The notes: a model not told the origin generated them from the letters alone. 36,314 bases of DNA from Chloroflexota bacterium (GCA_020629055.1 JAHDEB010000043.1:1-36314); one strand, 5' to 3'. Positions 8,401-16,179 are shown, numbered from the stretch's first letter. Numbers and translations are program-made.

Positions 8401-10430
8401 CCTCCCAGCGCAGTACAATCATCATTCCCGATCCATAAAACATCAAAGGTTTGGAAATCGGCAACGCTCATCGTGCCCCAATCTGCCGTTGGAACAACTT
8501 GCACGCAAATCCCATTATTCAACGAATGCACAGAATTTGCCCCAACCATCCCTCGCGTAACAGATCCTCCGTATAGAGCGACCGCCACTTGATCACTAGG
8601 GCAGTTATTGGTTGCCTGAGGGGAAAGGGTCGCGTGACTGTTATTGCCGCTGGTACGGCCACTAAATCCACTTGCTAAAGCATCTCCATCCGGATCAACA
8701 TTAATATTCTCTTCCCGATCCACAATCCCATCATTGTCGTCATCAATGTCAGTCGCATTGGGAACCCCATCACCATCTTTGTCATCTGGATCAATCGTTG
8801 GTGGCACCCAAAGTTCTCGATACGCGACTTCGGTGTTGTCCCCACTTTCATTTAGTAACGTTGTCTGAGGGTCATTGATTCGGCCGTTTGGATCTGGATA
8901 GCTCGGATTGGCAGGACCTCCACCTTCAACCGTTAACCCATGCTCTTCAGTGTCTGATCTACCATCATTATCACTATCTGTATCAAGATAGTCCGGCTCA
9001 TCCGCTGTGTCTGTATTCACAGGGTCATTAAAACTACCCCCAAACGTCCCGTTGTTATCATAGATACCGATAACGCCATCTCCATCAGCGTCATCGTCGG
9101 TCACGTTGTCGTCAGTTGCAAAATCTATCCCATATCTGTCTGTTAATTGAGCTTCAACCGCATCTGGAATGCCGTCATTATCGCTGTCTAAGTCAATATA
9201 GTCTTGCTCGTCTCCCCCATCGCTGTTCACAGGGTCAGTCCCGCCGGAAGCGGCTTCATCAGGATTACCTGGATCATTGTCAAAGATATCCATCAACCCA
9301 TCACGATCCGCATCCGCAACCCCACTTTCCCCTAAATTCACCGTTCCATTTTTATCCCCATCTGCACTAATTTTGCCGGCGGCCGCACCACTCTCAACTA
9401 AGTCACTGATCCCATCATTATCACTGTCTAAGTCACAAGCATCTGGAATGCCATCTCCATCCGTATCTTCAGTGCGGGCGATATTGAGCTGAAGTGCATC
9501 AAACAGCAAGACCGCGCCCGTTTTTCCAGGTGCATTGACCGCATTCTCTGCGCCAAATATGACCATGTTGTAATCTTTGGTTGGGGTAAATGTGATGTTG
9601 TATTCTTGCCAATTGCCGGCCGGTACAGTCAGTGACCCACGGTACACTTCTTCCATCCCGCTCGTTGAACCGATATAGCCTGAAGTTGGTAATGGAAATT
9701 CTGAAGGAACGCCGCCGGTTTTAGCGTAGACGACCAGTTGTCCAGAATAATTTCCCCCATAGGGTTCGGGGCCATCTTTGATCGCGCCTAACAATAGGTC
9801 AAAACTATATTCGGTTCCAACAATCATTGGGGCGGTTAAAATGTTGCCCACATATTCGGCATAACTTGAGCTGACATGGATAGAGCCGACAAACCCTTCG
9901 CCGTCTGGGGTTGGTGACGCTTGTCCCAAACCACCGGCCGGCCCCATAAAGCCACGCTCGTGATAATAATCTGAAGTGGCACCGGTGGCTTGATACCAGC
10001 CGATGACCCGATTCATTTGAGTAAAGCTTGTTGGTAATGAGGTGAAATCTTCAAAGTCTGGATTTGGGAATAGCGACTCAATATCCCCACCGCTAGATGT
10101 CCCTTCTTTGCCATCAACAATCCCATCATTGTCATTGTCAATATCGATGCTATCCGGCAAACCATCACCATCAGTGTCCCGATCGGTTTCGCCACACTCA
10201 AATACATCTGGGTCAGCTCCCCCCTGCCTTACATCAAATTGTGGCTCGCCTAATGCAGGTGAAAATACGTTGGGCGAAGATAGATAATGGGTGCCTAACT
10301 CTAAGCCAGACGAAAAAACGATATCCTGTTGCATCGATATCGCGATACAAGCCACACACATAACAAAACACAATCTAAATTTTGATCGTCGAATAAGTTT
10401 ATCTCGCATAATTTTTCCCACCCAAAGCAT
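5412..10430 (-). CDS. Giant secreted thrombospondin type-3 repeat / GEVED domain surface protein
   Basis: A 1672-residue acidic secreted protein. The N-terminus has basic residues then a hydrophobic stretch (about 18-35), a signal peptide. ATG-10430 is the outermost start; ATG-10409 (Met8), preceded by GGGTGGG, may be the real one. Domain order: TSP3-like calcium-binding repeat (84-106), unique ectodomain 1 (115-320), TSP3/EF-hand-like array of DxDxDGxxD units (320-500), another TSP3 unit (548-572), unique ectodomain 2 with several Cys (590-845), second TSP3 array (845-1040), a GEVED domain beginning DRGDAPPSYGDA (1090-1250), a DUF11-like beta-sandwich (about 1260-1400) and a C-terminal region without a recognisable anchor. 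The two TSP3 arrays are duplicates (see findings). Probably a cell-surface adhesin or structural protein. No LPXTG or other sorting signal is seen. Confidence 0.9.
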   Translation of the reverse strand: MLWVGKIMRDKLIRRSKFRLCFVMCVACIAISMQQDIVFSSGLELGTHYLSSPNVFSPALGEPQFDVRQGGADPDVFECGETDRDTDGDGLPDSIDIDNDNDGIVDGKEGTSSGGDIESLFPNPDFEDFTSLPTSFTQMNRVIGWYQATGATSDYYHERGFMGPAGGLGQASPTPDGEGFVGSIHVSSSYAEYVGNILTAPMIVGTEYSFDLLLGAIKDGPEPYGGNYSGQLVVYAKTGGVPSEFPLPTSGYIGSTSGMEEVYRGSLTVPAGNWQEYNITFTPTKDYNMVIFGAENAVNAPGKTGAVLLFDALQLNIARTEDTDGDGIPDACDLDSDNDGISDLVESGAAAGKISADGDKNGTVNLGESGVADADRDGLMDIFDNDPGNPDEAASGGTDPVNSDGGDEQDYIDLDSDNDGIPDAVEAQLTDRYGIDFATDDNVTDDDADGDGVIGIYDNNGTFGGSFNDPVNTDTADEPDYLDTDSDNDGRSDTEEHGLTVEGGGPANPSYPDPNGRINDPQTTLLNESGDNTEVAYRELWVPPTIDPDDKDGDGVPNATDIDDDNDGIVDREENINVDPDGDALASGFSGRTSGNNSHATLSPQATNNCPSDQVAVALYGGSVTRGMVGANSVHSLNNGICVQVVPTADWGTMSVADFQTFDVLWIGNDDCTALGGATDFNVAAASRPVWEIAIDPGNVMIAGGDYDFHVYRNGGGEARAITAAMIKESADGPAPGLVLQAGCYSIFGKNWYQKLGGTFEGLFHGGVSSANPGPTDVTSHLFNTKYGWTANSYAFGQSCHGGIYIVPGSPVEQYNLQVLFYYPGGTVPCFMMSDERFPPFFATRDTDNDEIPDACDLDSDNDGISDLIESGASAALIAADLNKDGTISLAEAAAANGGVADADGDGLMDIFDRDTSDPSYLTSIGTIPVNSDTDILHDYIDLDSDSDGIPDVIEGKPTKGFDPRYGNDGDVRDDDFDTDGAIGVFDRNDRLTGNFGGNFPLPEDTDGDGEPDYLDLDSDNDFALDEWESGLFLADRDDILDGIDDLVNPASDYRDNNGIVDLPWRDLNDEDANAETDGDVDYREFSADQDRGDAPPSYGDAFNSINTNVDLWLGNKDTRPDHEENPFPGNPDALDDDNNDIDDENGVTWNQTENPAYDTGLVYFPDRTYSVDIQVFNDQFESAFFDMWIDFDGNGLFDFYELIQSRVVNRSDQNQVLADLEFTVPFEVACGRTYARFRISQEATNNPIGYGGFGETEDVAITIDCRTDLEPRLEFEPVSNITFDDPTKTYSGDWELSHEIEIRAFVANNGPQHARQSTVTIQLPLEITNAVAVPVGTWVCDVDETTWLAVCNDLGIELNTEEQFLTFRGRIAGTYPLNEILGYAAAEHIGGDQVPENDRVDYNINVIKIWEGNEVVEPFVYAEFAEELGDFSGSRSRDIAMGERLINPIQVPLYVGPGVETSIPPMMTTRWCLNNPGYPGCELDSDIIYGVIGVQSQETISVTQMIRIFGDTYGPDPSSGNLLDSPIVSPVTADGSVRYAEVPYSECRYWIDNVGNGLCVARQATLDGLGMPDVERAFYEWDLESLTPIIFQTSGGRDIRCQRTDGQCVYIRNAKPGVFLIEGEVVYEVIFHDPVYERLGAPTFRLERDYAMSFYMQVVAPFTEAEESRRP
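7726..7875 (-). repeat. Internal repeat copy B of the TSP3 array head
   Basis: Encodes the DACDLDSDNDGISDL...VADADGDGLMDIFD segment of the second module. Bases 7840-7865 are identical over 26 nt to 9412-9437, about 1.57 kb away in the same orientation, marking an internal gene duplication. Confidence 0.8.
9280..9447 (-). repeat. Internal repeat copy A of the TSP3 array head
   Basis: Encodes the DACDLDSDNDGISDL...VADADRDGLMDIFD segment of the first module. It shares the 26-nt identical core 9412-9437 with 7840-7865. The protein-level similarity extends well beyond the identical DNA core. Confidence 0.8.
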
Positions 10431-10957
10431 CTTATTTTTGTGAATTCAATTAAAAATAAAGACGGATTGGACCATTGCTTACATTGATCAGACTCTTTGA
10501 GCGGGAGCTTGTGCCAACTAAGTACATAGCAAACGTGATGAGGATTGGAACCACCCATTTCAATCGAAATTATCTGAAACAATAACCGCTGAAAAATGAA
10601 TAACCAGTTGTTATTTCTAATGTTTCCAACGATAGGGTTCATTGCTTACACGAAATGTTTCTAATTAGGCAAGATGTAAGCTTGCGGGGTAAATTAGGCC
10701 ACTTTAACTAAAAGTTTTACAGCTTTTTCACGTACTTAGGCGTCATAAGGTAAGTCTTAGTAGGCAAAACAACAGCAAGAATTCTTAATCCGCCTCGAAA
10801 ATTAGAGTTGATTCCGTTCATTCTTAATTATATTGTCAAATTGTGTAGCGAAAATTGGAGGCTTCTTGGCAGGCTTCCCCATAGGCTAAATAAAAGTTTC
10901 TGTAGCGAAACAAGCTGCACGTTTCTAGTCGTTAATCTTGTTCCTGAAATTAAAAAA
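10431..10957. other. AT-rich intergenic region without a convincing gene
   Basis: This gap separates two minus-strand genes and contains no CGGCCG site, unlike most coding DNA around it. A 68-codon plus-strand frame (10808-11014) has no ribosome-binding site, no recognisable motif, and runs through a terminator, so I do not call it. I see a direct repeat of TGTAGCGAAA (about 10845 and 10901) and a small AATAAC/GTTATT stem near 10600. It presumably contains the promoter of the giant gene, whose -35/-10 I cannot place with confidence. Confidence 0.5.
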
Positions 10958-10991
10958 ACGCGATTTCATTTGAATAAAAATGAAACCGCGT
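10958..10991 (-). terminator. Intrinsic terminator of the holin-4-like gene
   Basis: Stem ACGCG(A)TTTCATT paired with AATGAAA(C)CGCGT, one internal mismatch, 8-base loop. On the minus strand a run of seven T (complement of 10952-10958) follows directly. It lies just past the stop at 11011. Confidence 0.85.
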
Positions 10992-11010
10992 CTTTTGAAC
11001 TTATAGCTGA

Positions 11011-11364
11011 TTAATCATCACTGTCGTCTTTCAAGAACGAGCTGAGCAGCCAGCTAACGATACTGACAACAATTGCTCCCCAAAATGCGGGGCCAAAGCC
11101 ATCAACTGAAAGTGCACCGGACAATCCGCTGGTTAGCCAAAGCATCAATGCATTAACCACCAAAGTAAACAGTCCGAGTGTTATCAAAATGAAAGGTAAG
11201 CTAATTAACTTTGTAATCGGCTTTATGATGGCGTTTACAACACCAAAAATCAGGGCCACAATGGCGATTTGGATCCAACTGCCTGTCAAGTTGATGCCGT
11301 TCACCACATATGCGGCCGCGTACAGCGCTACCGCATTGATCAATAGTCTAATCACTAAATTCAT
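11011..11364 (-). CDS. Phage holin-4-superfamily (PF04020) small membrane protein
   Basis: A 117-residue protein with four hydrophobic helices, ending in a polar acidic tail (KDDSDD). The pattern of an N-terminal RLLINAVALYAAAYVV helix, then NAIIKPITKLISLP and a long LFTLVVNALMLW helix, is that of the PF04020 family. This family is widespread in bacterial chromosomes and, despite the holin-like name, has no proven role in lysis. GAGG at 11369-11372 (minus strand) lies four bases before ATG-11364. It has its own terminator and is separated by 46 bases from the end of the helicase-associated gene upstream, so it may be the last gene of that transcript. No prophage genes are nearby. Confidence 0.85.
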   Translation of the reverse strand: MNLVIRLLINAVALYAAAYVVNGINLTGSWIQIAIVALIFGVVNAIIKPITKLISLPFILITLGLFTLVVNALMLWLTSGLSGALSVDGFGPAFWGAIVVSIVSWLLSSFLKDDSDD

Positions 11365-11410
11365 AATTCCTCACGTGTGTCTGGGGGATGGCGCCCTTCA
11401 CAAAACACCA

Positions 11411-13666
11411 TCAAAACCCATCTGGTTCAAGCAACAGCCCCAACTGTGTCGCCGCTTGGCAAAGCTCGGCCCATTTTCCGGGCATCACGATGACAGCGGT
11501 TTCGCTTAAGTTTTCGGCCAAAAATGGTCGGGTTTCCGGACGGCTGCGCAACGTGTCTAAAATCTTGGGATCTTTAACCCGAATGACGACCGTTTGTTCA
11601 ACCATTCCTTCAATCCCATTTTCAGACCATCGTTCAATCGCCCGCTTCAATCCGGCCGGTACTTTTCCATCGGCCGATGCTTGAGTTAAAAATTGCAACA
11701 CCCGCTTGGGTCCAATGCCTACATCTGTAGCTTGCTGTAATGAGCTGGGTGTTACCCTGTACGCAAATGGTTTTCCTGGGGTCGCAGGTTGCAGTCGGGC
11801 AAAGCGACCCGCTTGAAACCGTTTATACCTGTCCACAGCCGGTGAAAGTTGCAGTAAACCATCGTCCGAAAGTGTCAAAGCTTCAGTCGATCCGGTTTCA
11901 TTCGGCGGCTCATCTCCAATCCAACGCATCGCCCGCTCCGTTAGACGATACCTTTCAGGCCCGATATCAGCCATCCCCAACCAATGCAGAGGATATTCAA
12001 CCAGATAACGCAGCAGCCGCCCTTCAACCATTTCCCAATTATCAAACCCCTTCACATATTCTCCGCTAGCCAAATCACGGATATACCACATATCGTAATT
12101 GCCATTCGGCCGTTGAAAATCTGGGGTCTCTCTTTTAATGCGCTGAATCACATCGGTATAAAGTGACCACGAATCATCCAGTACAAGACTGTCTAATAGC
12201 GCCTTTCGGGCAAGTTCTGGATCATTAGACCAATTACTTCCTTCACACTTCAACGTCGGAACATGGCGCAAACCATTCCAACTACACGTCTGCCAGCCAT
12301 TCGCCAGCATCTGCAATTGGGCTTCACGCCCCTCTTGCAGCCACTCAACCGCAGCCTTGGTTGGGCGATACCCCTCAGGAATCCGTTTTAAATAAAGTAA
12401 GTTGACACCAATCGCAATCAATAAATTTAATCGGTTTTCATCTTGGTTTAAAAGATAAGGTTTGACTTGATCCGCGTTGCCGTCACGCAATTGCTCCATT
12501 TGGGCCAGCGTCAGCAAAGTAACAAAATCATCTACAGCTTCGGTCGAGGCCGCAACCCGACCATTGCCTAAATCTGTGTCCGCTGGGGCACCTGCGCCTG
12601 TCGGTACAGCGGGGGTTTTTCTAGGTGTTGTCTTTTGTGGGGTTACTGGGGTCGCAGCAGGAGTTTCTTTCGGATCAATGACGCCGTCTTTAACCTGAAC
12701 ACGGGACACCGTATCTTCACTTTGTTTATCTCGGGCCGGGGGTCCCGCAACTTGCGCATCTGGGGCAAGTTTTCGAGTTGCCCATTCCGGTTCCGGTTCA
12801 GCTTCTCGTTCCTCAATCGAGGTTCGAGGCATCCCTTTTTCTTCTTCTGCAATGCCATCATCCCCTTCATCAAACTCTGGTGGCAGTTCATCCGCATCGT
12901 CAACGTACTGCTCACCCTCTTCTTCAGCATCTGCCTTCTTTTTCTTAGGCGGCCGTTTGATTTGAATCGGTTTTTTCTTTACTTTTTTAACCTTGCTTTT
13001 CGCTTTAGCAGGCTTTTCCTCAGGGATAGGGTCCTCTGATATTGGAACAGATAGATTTTGCAGCAACTCGGCCGGTATTGAACGACCGACGCCTTTTAAG
13101 TCAGTCTTTTTCTTCTCTAGCCCATCTGGTGTCGCGACCGCTTCATACTTATTGTCTTCAGGCCCTTCGATAAATTCGATGGGGTCCTCGGCCGTCTGAT
13201 CCGCTTCACCCTCTTCAGATTCATCCCCTGCGTCTAACGTTTCTAGGTCGAACATGCTAAAAAACTCGTCCGGCATAAACATATATTCGACAGAAGGATC
13301 ATCACGGTCGATGCCTTTAAAGATCAAACCGCGATACCACAAATCCTCGGCCGCCGATTGAGGATCAAGCCATGGCTCTTCTCGCTCTAGCGCACCAGGC
13401 CCCATCTGGCGCACTTCACCAAATTGGCGTGTAAACGTCGCCAAAGGCATTTTTCCGCCCGCACGCACCAATGCTTTTACCGCCTCGACATTTTCTTGCG
13501 GTAAATACATTAGCTCTTGGGGAATGCCTAGATTGGGCAATTCTGCCACCAAGGTAGCGATACTCGTCTTTTTGTTTTGCCCGGTTAGATCTAACTCCCA
13601 CCACTCCCCAATAATGCGCAAAACGATGAGTTCATGTTCTTGAAGTGCTTTCTTTAGTGACCGCAT
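11411..13666 (-). CDS. Helicase-associated (XPB/Ssl2 N-terminal-like, PF13625) domain protein
   Basis: A 751-residue cytoplasmic protein. The C-terminal region (about 620-720) reads YRVTPSSLQQATDVG..., RVLQFLTQASADGKVP and IERWSENG, then VVIRVKDPKILDTL. This is the hallmark of the helicase-associated/XPB-Ssl2 N-terminal-like domain PF13625. No Walker A or DEAD/DEAH ATPase motifs are present, so it is not itself a helicase. Residues 1-150 form a winged-helix-like N-terminal region. Residues about 200-310 are a low-complexity linker, with a Lys-rich block (KKVKKKPIQIKRPPKKKK) followed by an acidic block. ATG-13666 directly abuts the TAG of the DinB-like gene upstream, implying translational coupling. 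Related proteins occur in Actinobacteria and Chloroflexota with unknown function; a DNA-binding or repair-associated role is an inference. Confidence 0.8.
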   Translation of the reverse strand: MRSLKKALQEHELIVLRIIGEWWELDLTGQNKKTSIATLVAELPNLGIPQELMYLPQENVEAVKALVRAGGKMPLATFTRQFGEVRQMGPGALEREEPWLDPQSAAEDLWYRGLIFKGIDRDDPSVEYMFMPDEFFSMFDLETLDAGDESEEGEADQTAEDPIEFIEGPEDNKYEAVATPDGLEKKKTDLKGVGRSIPAELLQNLSVPISEDPIPEEKPAKAKSKVKKVKKKPIQIKRPPKKKKADAEEEGEQYVDDADELPPEFDEGDDGIAEEEKGMPRTSIEEREAEPEPEWATRKLAPDAQVAGPPARDKQSEDTVSRVQVKDGVIDPKETPAATPVTPQKTTPRKTPAVPTGAGAPADTDLGNGRVAASTEAVDDFVTLLTLAQMEQLRDGNADQVKPYLLNQDENRLNLLIAIGVNLLYLKRIPEGYRPTKAAVEWLQEGREAQLQMLANGWQTCSWNGLRHVPTLKCEGSNWSNDPELARKALLDSLVLDDSWSLYTDVIQRIKRETPDFQRPNGNYDMWYIRDLASGEYVKGFDNWEMVEGRLLRYLVEYPLHWLGMADIGPERYRLTERAMRWIGDEPPNETGSTEALTLSDDGLLQLSPAVDRYKRFQAGRFARLQPATPGKPFAYRVTPSSLQQATDVGIGPKRVLQFLTQASADGKVPAGLKRAIERWSENGIEGMVEQTVVIRVKDPKILDTLRSRPETRPFLAENLSETAVIVMPGKWAELCQAATQLGLLLEPDGF

Positions 13667-14203
13667 CTAATTCATCTTCCAAAGTTCGCTATTTGCATGC
13701 TGGCGCAAATAAACCAACCAATGTAACACCGAAAGCTCGCCAAATTCATTGTGCATCACCGTCACATTATTCCCTTCTTGGCTCGCAAGTCGTTTGGCCA
13801 ACTCAACCGTTTGTTTTCTTGTTGTCACAAACTCATCTTGTAATTCGTTCCAGCTTATCCCGATTTTCGGCCGGTAAGCGTTATATTCATCCATAGAAAA
13901 CGACCGCTCACCCAGAGCCACTTCTAAGCGACTCTGTCCCCAACGTTCAATACCGATGACGTGGCTTAGTAACTTATAGTTTCGCTCAGTCGGCATTTTT
14001 TCTAGCAGCTGCTGGCTGGCTCGATTGCCGGTGGCTTCTAATTCAGCAACTAAATCTTCTAGCGAGGCACCTCGGCTTATCAATTGCAGGGCTTGCGGTC
14101 CGGCCCAATGTTTTAATCCTTCAGCGTTTTTCCACATTTCGCGAGCCATTAATCCAAGCCCTAAGCCAAATCCAAAGTAGATTAGTTTCGTCGATCGTTT
14201 CAT
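13667..14203 (-). CDS. DinB-like four-helix protein with N-terminal membrane-anchor-like helix
   Basis: A 178-residue protein. Residues 1-22 contain a Gly/Leu-rich hydrophobic stretch (LIYFGFGLGLGLMA) that may be a membrane anchor, unusual for this fold. The remainder resembles the DinB/YfiT superfamily: HVIGIERWGQSRL (His81), DEYNAYRPK, a helix with FVTTRKQTVELAKRL, then HNEFGELSVLHWLVYLRQHANSE. Canonical DinB proteins coordinate a metal with three His; here His81 and His169 are kept but the last position (HxxxH) is Glu173. It lies immediately upstream of, and is translationally coupled (TAGATG) to, the helicase-associated gene, suggesting a shared pathway. Start ATG-14203 has only a weak AGG upstream. 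Family assignment is by motif pattern, function unknown. Confidence 0.7.
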   Translation of the reverse strand: MKRSTKLIYFGFGLGLGLMAREMWKNAEGLKHWAGPQALQLISRGASLEDLVAELEATGNRASQQLLEKMPTERNYKLLSHVIGIERWGQSRLEVALGERSFSMDEYNAYRPKIGISWNELQDEFVTTRKQTVELAKRLASQEGNNVTVMHNEFGELSVLHWLVYLRQHANSELWKMN

Positions 14204-14261
14204 AATTTGGTCAACCTATTTCTATTGTTTGCCTACGGTCGTTCCATCAGCAAAGCGACAA

Positions 14262-14278
14262 GTTTGCAGTGCGCAAAC
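14262..14278. other. Short stem-loop in divergent intergenic region
   Basis: GTTTGC (14262-14267) and GCAAAC (14273-14278) with a 5-base loop. It lies in the 277-base gap between the divergently transcribed DinB-like gene and the small membrane protein. A possible operator dyad; no T-run follows. Confidence 0.35.
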
Positions 14279-14480
14279 GTCGAGATGAATTATACCGGTT
14301 TTGGTACCTTAATCACGCAAGCGAATCGTGTTCTTCTTTTTTGTATAGCCTAAGAGCTACTATCAATTTCTAGAGAAAGGCAAACTGGGTGGAACCAATC
14401 GGTTCCGGCCGTCGTTTTAAACTTACCAAGGTTTAACAGATCGGTTTTTCAGCAGAAAAGAAAGCACAGATGGAGGCACC

Positions 14481-14795
14481 ATGTTACTAAATTACATGAT
14501 TTTTTGGTCAATTGTTATGATGATGCTCGTTGGTTTAGTGCGCTTACGCTCATTGATCCAGTTTGGCATTATGGGAACACTTTCAGCAGCCACACTTCTA
14601 ATTTGCTGGCTTTTAGCCAGTTCCTTAGCAGATGGAACCGGTCTGGATATTAGTCACTTTAATCCCCTCGCTTATCCTGACCTTTATATCTCTCAGGGAC
14701 CGACAGGCTGGATGATTCTTTTGGTTGTCCCTTGTGGCTGGCTCGCCCCAATTCTCGGTGCAAATGCAGCAGAACGCTGGGGCTCTGTGCATTAA
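14481..14795 (+). CDS. Small three-helix membrane protein, unknown function
   Basis: A 104-residue protein with three hydrophobic segments (about 3-20, 28-47 and 76-96) joined by a loop containing DISHFNPLAYPDLYISQGP. A strong Shine-Dalgarno GGAGG at 14472-14476 precedes ATG-14481 by four bases, and a textbook terminator follows the stop, so the gene looks real and monocistronic. I do not recognise a family. It converges with the XRE regulator at 14873-15538. Confidence 0.8.
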   Translation: MLLNYMIFWSIVMMMLVGLVRLRSLIQFGIMGTLSAATLLICWLLASSLADGTGLDISHFNPLAYPDLYISQGPTGWMILLVVPCGWLAPILGANAAERWGSVH

Positions 14796-14799
14796 ATAA

Positions 14800-14845
14800 A
14801 AACAGGGTTGCTAAACGAGTAAAATCTCGTCCAGCAACCCTGTTT
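14800..14845. terminator. Bidirectional intrinsic terminator between convergent genes
   Basis: Outer stem AAACAGGGTTGCT/AGCAACCCTGTTT (13 bp) with an inner ACGAG/CTCGT stem. An A-rich tract precedes it and TTTCTTTTT follows, so it has T-runs on both strands. It serves the small membrane gene (plus) and the XRE gene (minus). Confidence 0.9.
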
Positions 14846-14872
14846 CTTTTTAGATGGCAGCCTGCGCCTAAC

Positions 14873-15538
14873 CTACAAAGTGATATCTAAAATACCTTCA
14901 GCAAAATCGCGCATTTTATTCACTTCCATCTCGCTCAAGTTCATCGCCATCTTTAAATAAGGTTGATTGCTTGTATTCATCACAAATACCCTTAAATCAT
15001 CCGGCATTTTATCAATTTCCTGGATCAGTTTCTGTTGCTGTTCGTGGGTAAGCAACGGGCTTGCACCGTCTTTATCCTGCAAGTCTCGCATCGAAAGGTC
15101 TAAGGCACCCACGATTCTTTCAGCCATTGAAATCGATAGTTCTGTAGATCCATCTTCGATTTTGGCTAATTCACCAGGCTCAATTTTAAGTGCTTTCGCC
15201 AAATCTTCGGCCGAGGTGCCTTTACCCTCACGTAATTTTTGTACCTGGGCACCGATTCCGGCACGCCGAGATTTTAATAAATCAGTGAAATCTGAGACCG
15301 GATAGCCACCTAAAGTGACGTTCCCCCAAAAATGCTCGAATGGCACATGTAAATACATGGCCAATGCTTCTAGAAAAGGCATGTCTGGAAAGCTCTTGCC
15401 TCGTTCAATATTTTCAAATTCCTCTTCCGGCATGCCAAAAACCTCTGCACACTCTGCAGTGGAACGGCCGGCGTGAATTCTGGCATCTTTTATTAAAACA
15501 CCCAATATCGACGCTCGAATTTGATCTGCATTATCCAT
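14873..15538 (-). CDS. Tandem double-HTH XRE-family transcriptional regulator
   Basis: A 221-residue cytoplasmic regulator with two XRE/Cro-type helix-turn-helix domains. The first (about 9-66) contains IKDARIHAGRSTAECAEVFG...FENIERGKSFPD. The second (about 93-150) contains VQKLREGKGTSAEDLAKALK...LAKIEDGSTEL. The remaining 70 residues are a helical tail. In the XRE fold each second/third helix pair contacts the major groove, so one chain could bind two half-sites. AAGG lies six bases upstream of ATG-15538. No ligand-binding domain is visible. Targets are unknown; candidates are its own promoter and the VWA surface-protein gene diverging 640 bases away. Confidence 0.88.
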   Translation of the reverse strand: MDNADQIRASILGVLIKDARIHAGRSTAECAEVFGMPEEEFENIERGKSFPDMPFLEALAMYLHVPFEHFWGNVTLGGYPVSDFTDLLKSRRAGIGAQVQKLREGKGTSAEDLAKALKIEPGELAKIEDGSTELSISMAERIVGALDLSMRDLQDKDGASPLLTHEQQQKLIQEIDKMPDDLRVFVMNTSNQPYLKMAMNLSEMEVNKMRDFAEGILDITL

Positions 15539-16179
15539 ACATTACCTTTTGCTAAAGAATTGCACTGAGTTTAGTTGATTATCGTCTAAATCGTTCTGAA
15601 CAAATAGATGGATGACGCAAAAACCTTTTCAATCCATTCGGTTCACATCTCTATCAGACAACGAAAATATTAACATAACGCCCCATGACTCACAACTGCA
15701 ACGGGTATTAAAGACCAATTCGTTATTTTAGGCTCTAAACAGATAGTCAAATGGTCCAACCCAGAAATTGATCTCCCATTTTTATTCAACAAACCTAAAT
15801 GGGCAAAACCCAAACCGATCAAAATAAGTCAAAATATCATCCATTCACTGTACTTGAACCACTCAAATTTCATAGCCTTTCCACCCCTGCCCCGTGCTAT
15901 GCGCCAAGCGAAATGATGAAATATTTATTGAATAAGATAAAATTCACGGAATCTTATAGCCAATTAGCAATTTTGCACTTGACCGAAAGGAAAGTTGCAA
16001 TCTAATCGTGATAGAATTGGCCCACCAAAAAAGCTATGCTGCGCATCAGCACTTTTGCCGGTAGAAGGAAGGATAAAAAAAGGAAGGGGTTGATACCATC
16101 AACTTCACTAAACAATTTTTCAACTTTTTATTTGCAAATAAATTAGATGCAATAAAAAAATAAGCCCTACCGCACACAT
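15539..16179. other. Long AT-rich divergent intergenic region
   Basis: This 641-base gap lies between the XRE regulator (minus) and the VWA/beta-helix gene (plus) and has no CGGCCG site. A 68-codon frame at 15799-16005 lacks a ribosome-binding site and recognisable homology, so I leave it uncalled. Near 16037-16047 is a small dyad, ATGC(TGC)GCAT. Near 16066-16098 are purine-rich AGGAAGG repeats. It probably holds both promoters and possibly regulator binding sites; I cannot define -10/-35 boxes with confidence. Confidence 0.5.

Noticed and set aside
7100-10200. Possible CRISPR or satellite array (recurrent CATCATTATCACTGTCTA-like strings)
   Set aside because: The repeats are imperfect, irregularly spaced and in frame. 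They are codons of the DxDxDGxxD TSP3 units in one long gene.
10808-11014. 68-codon plus-strand frame
   Set aside because: No ribosome-binding site or motif. It runs through the intrinsic terminator of the holin-like gene and overlaps that gene's stop.
11011-11364. Prophage holin
   Set aside because: PF04020 proteins are common chromosomal genes, and no endolysin, terminase, integrase or att-like repeat is nearby.
15799-16005. 68-codon plus-strand frame in the divergent gap
   Set aside because: No ribosome-binding site, no terminator, no motif, and AT-rich composition. It could be real but I cannot support it.
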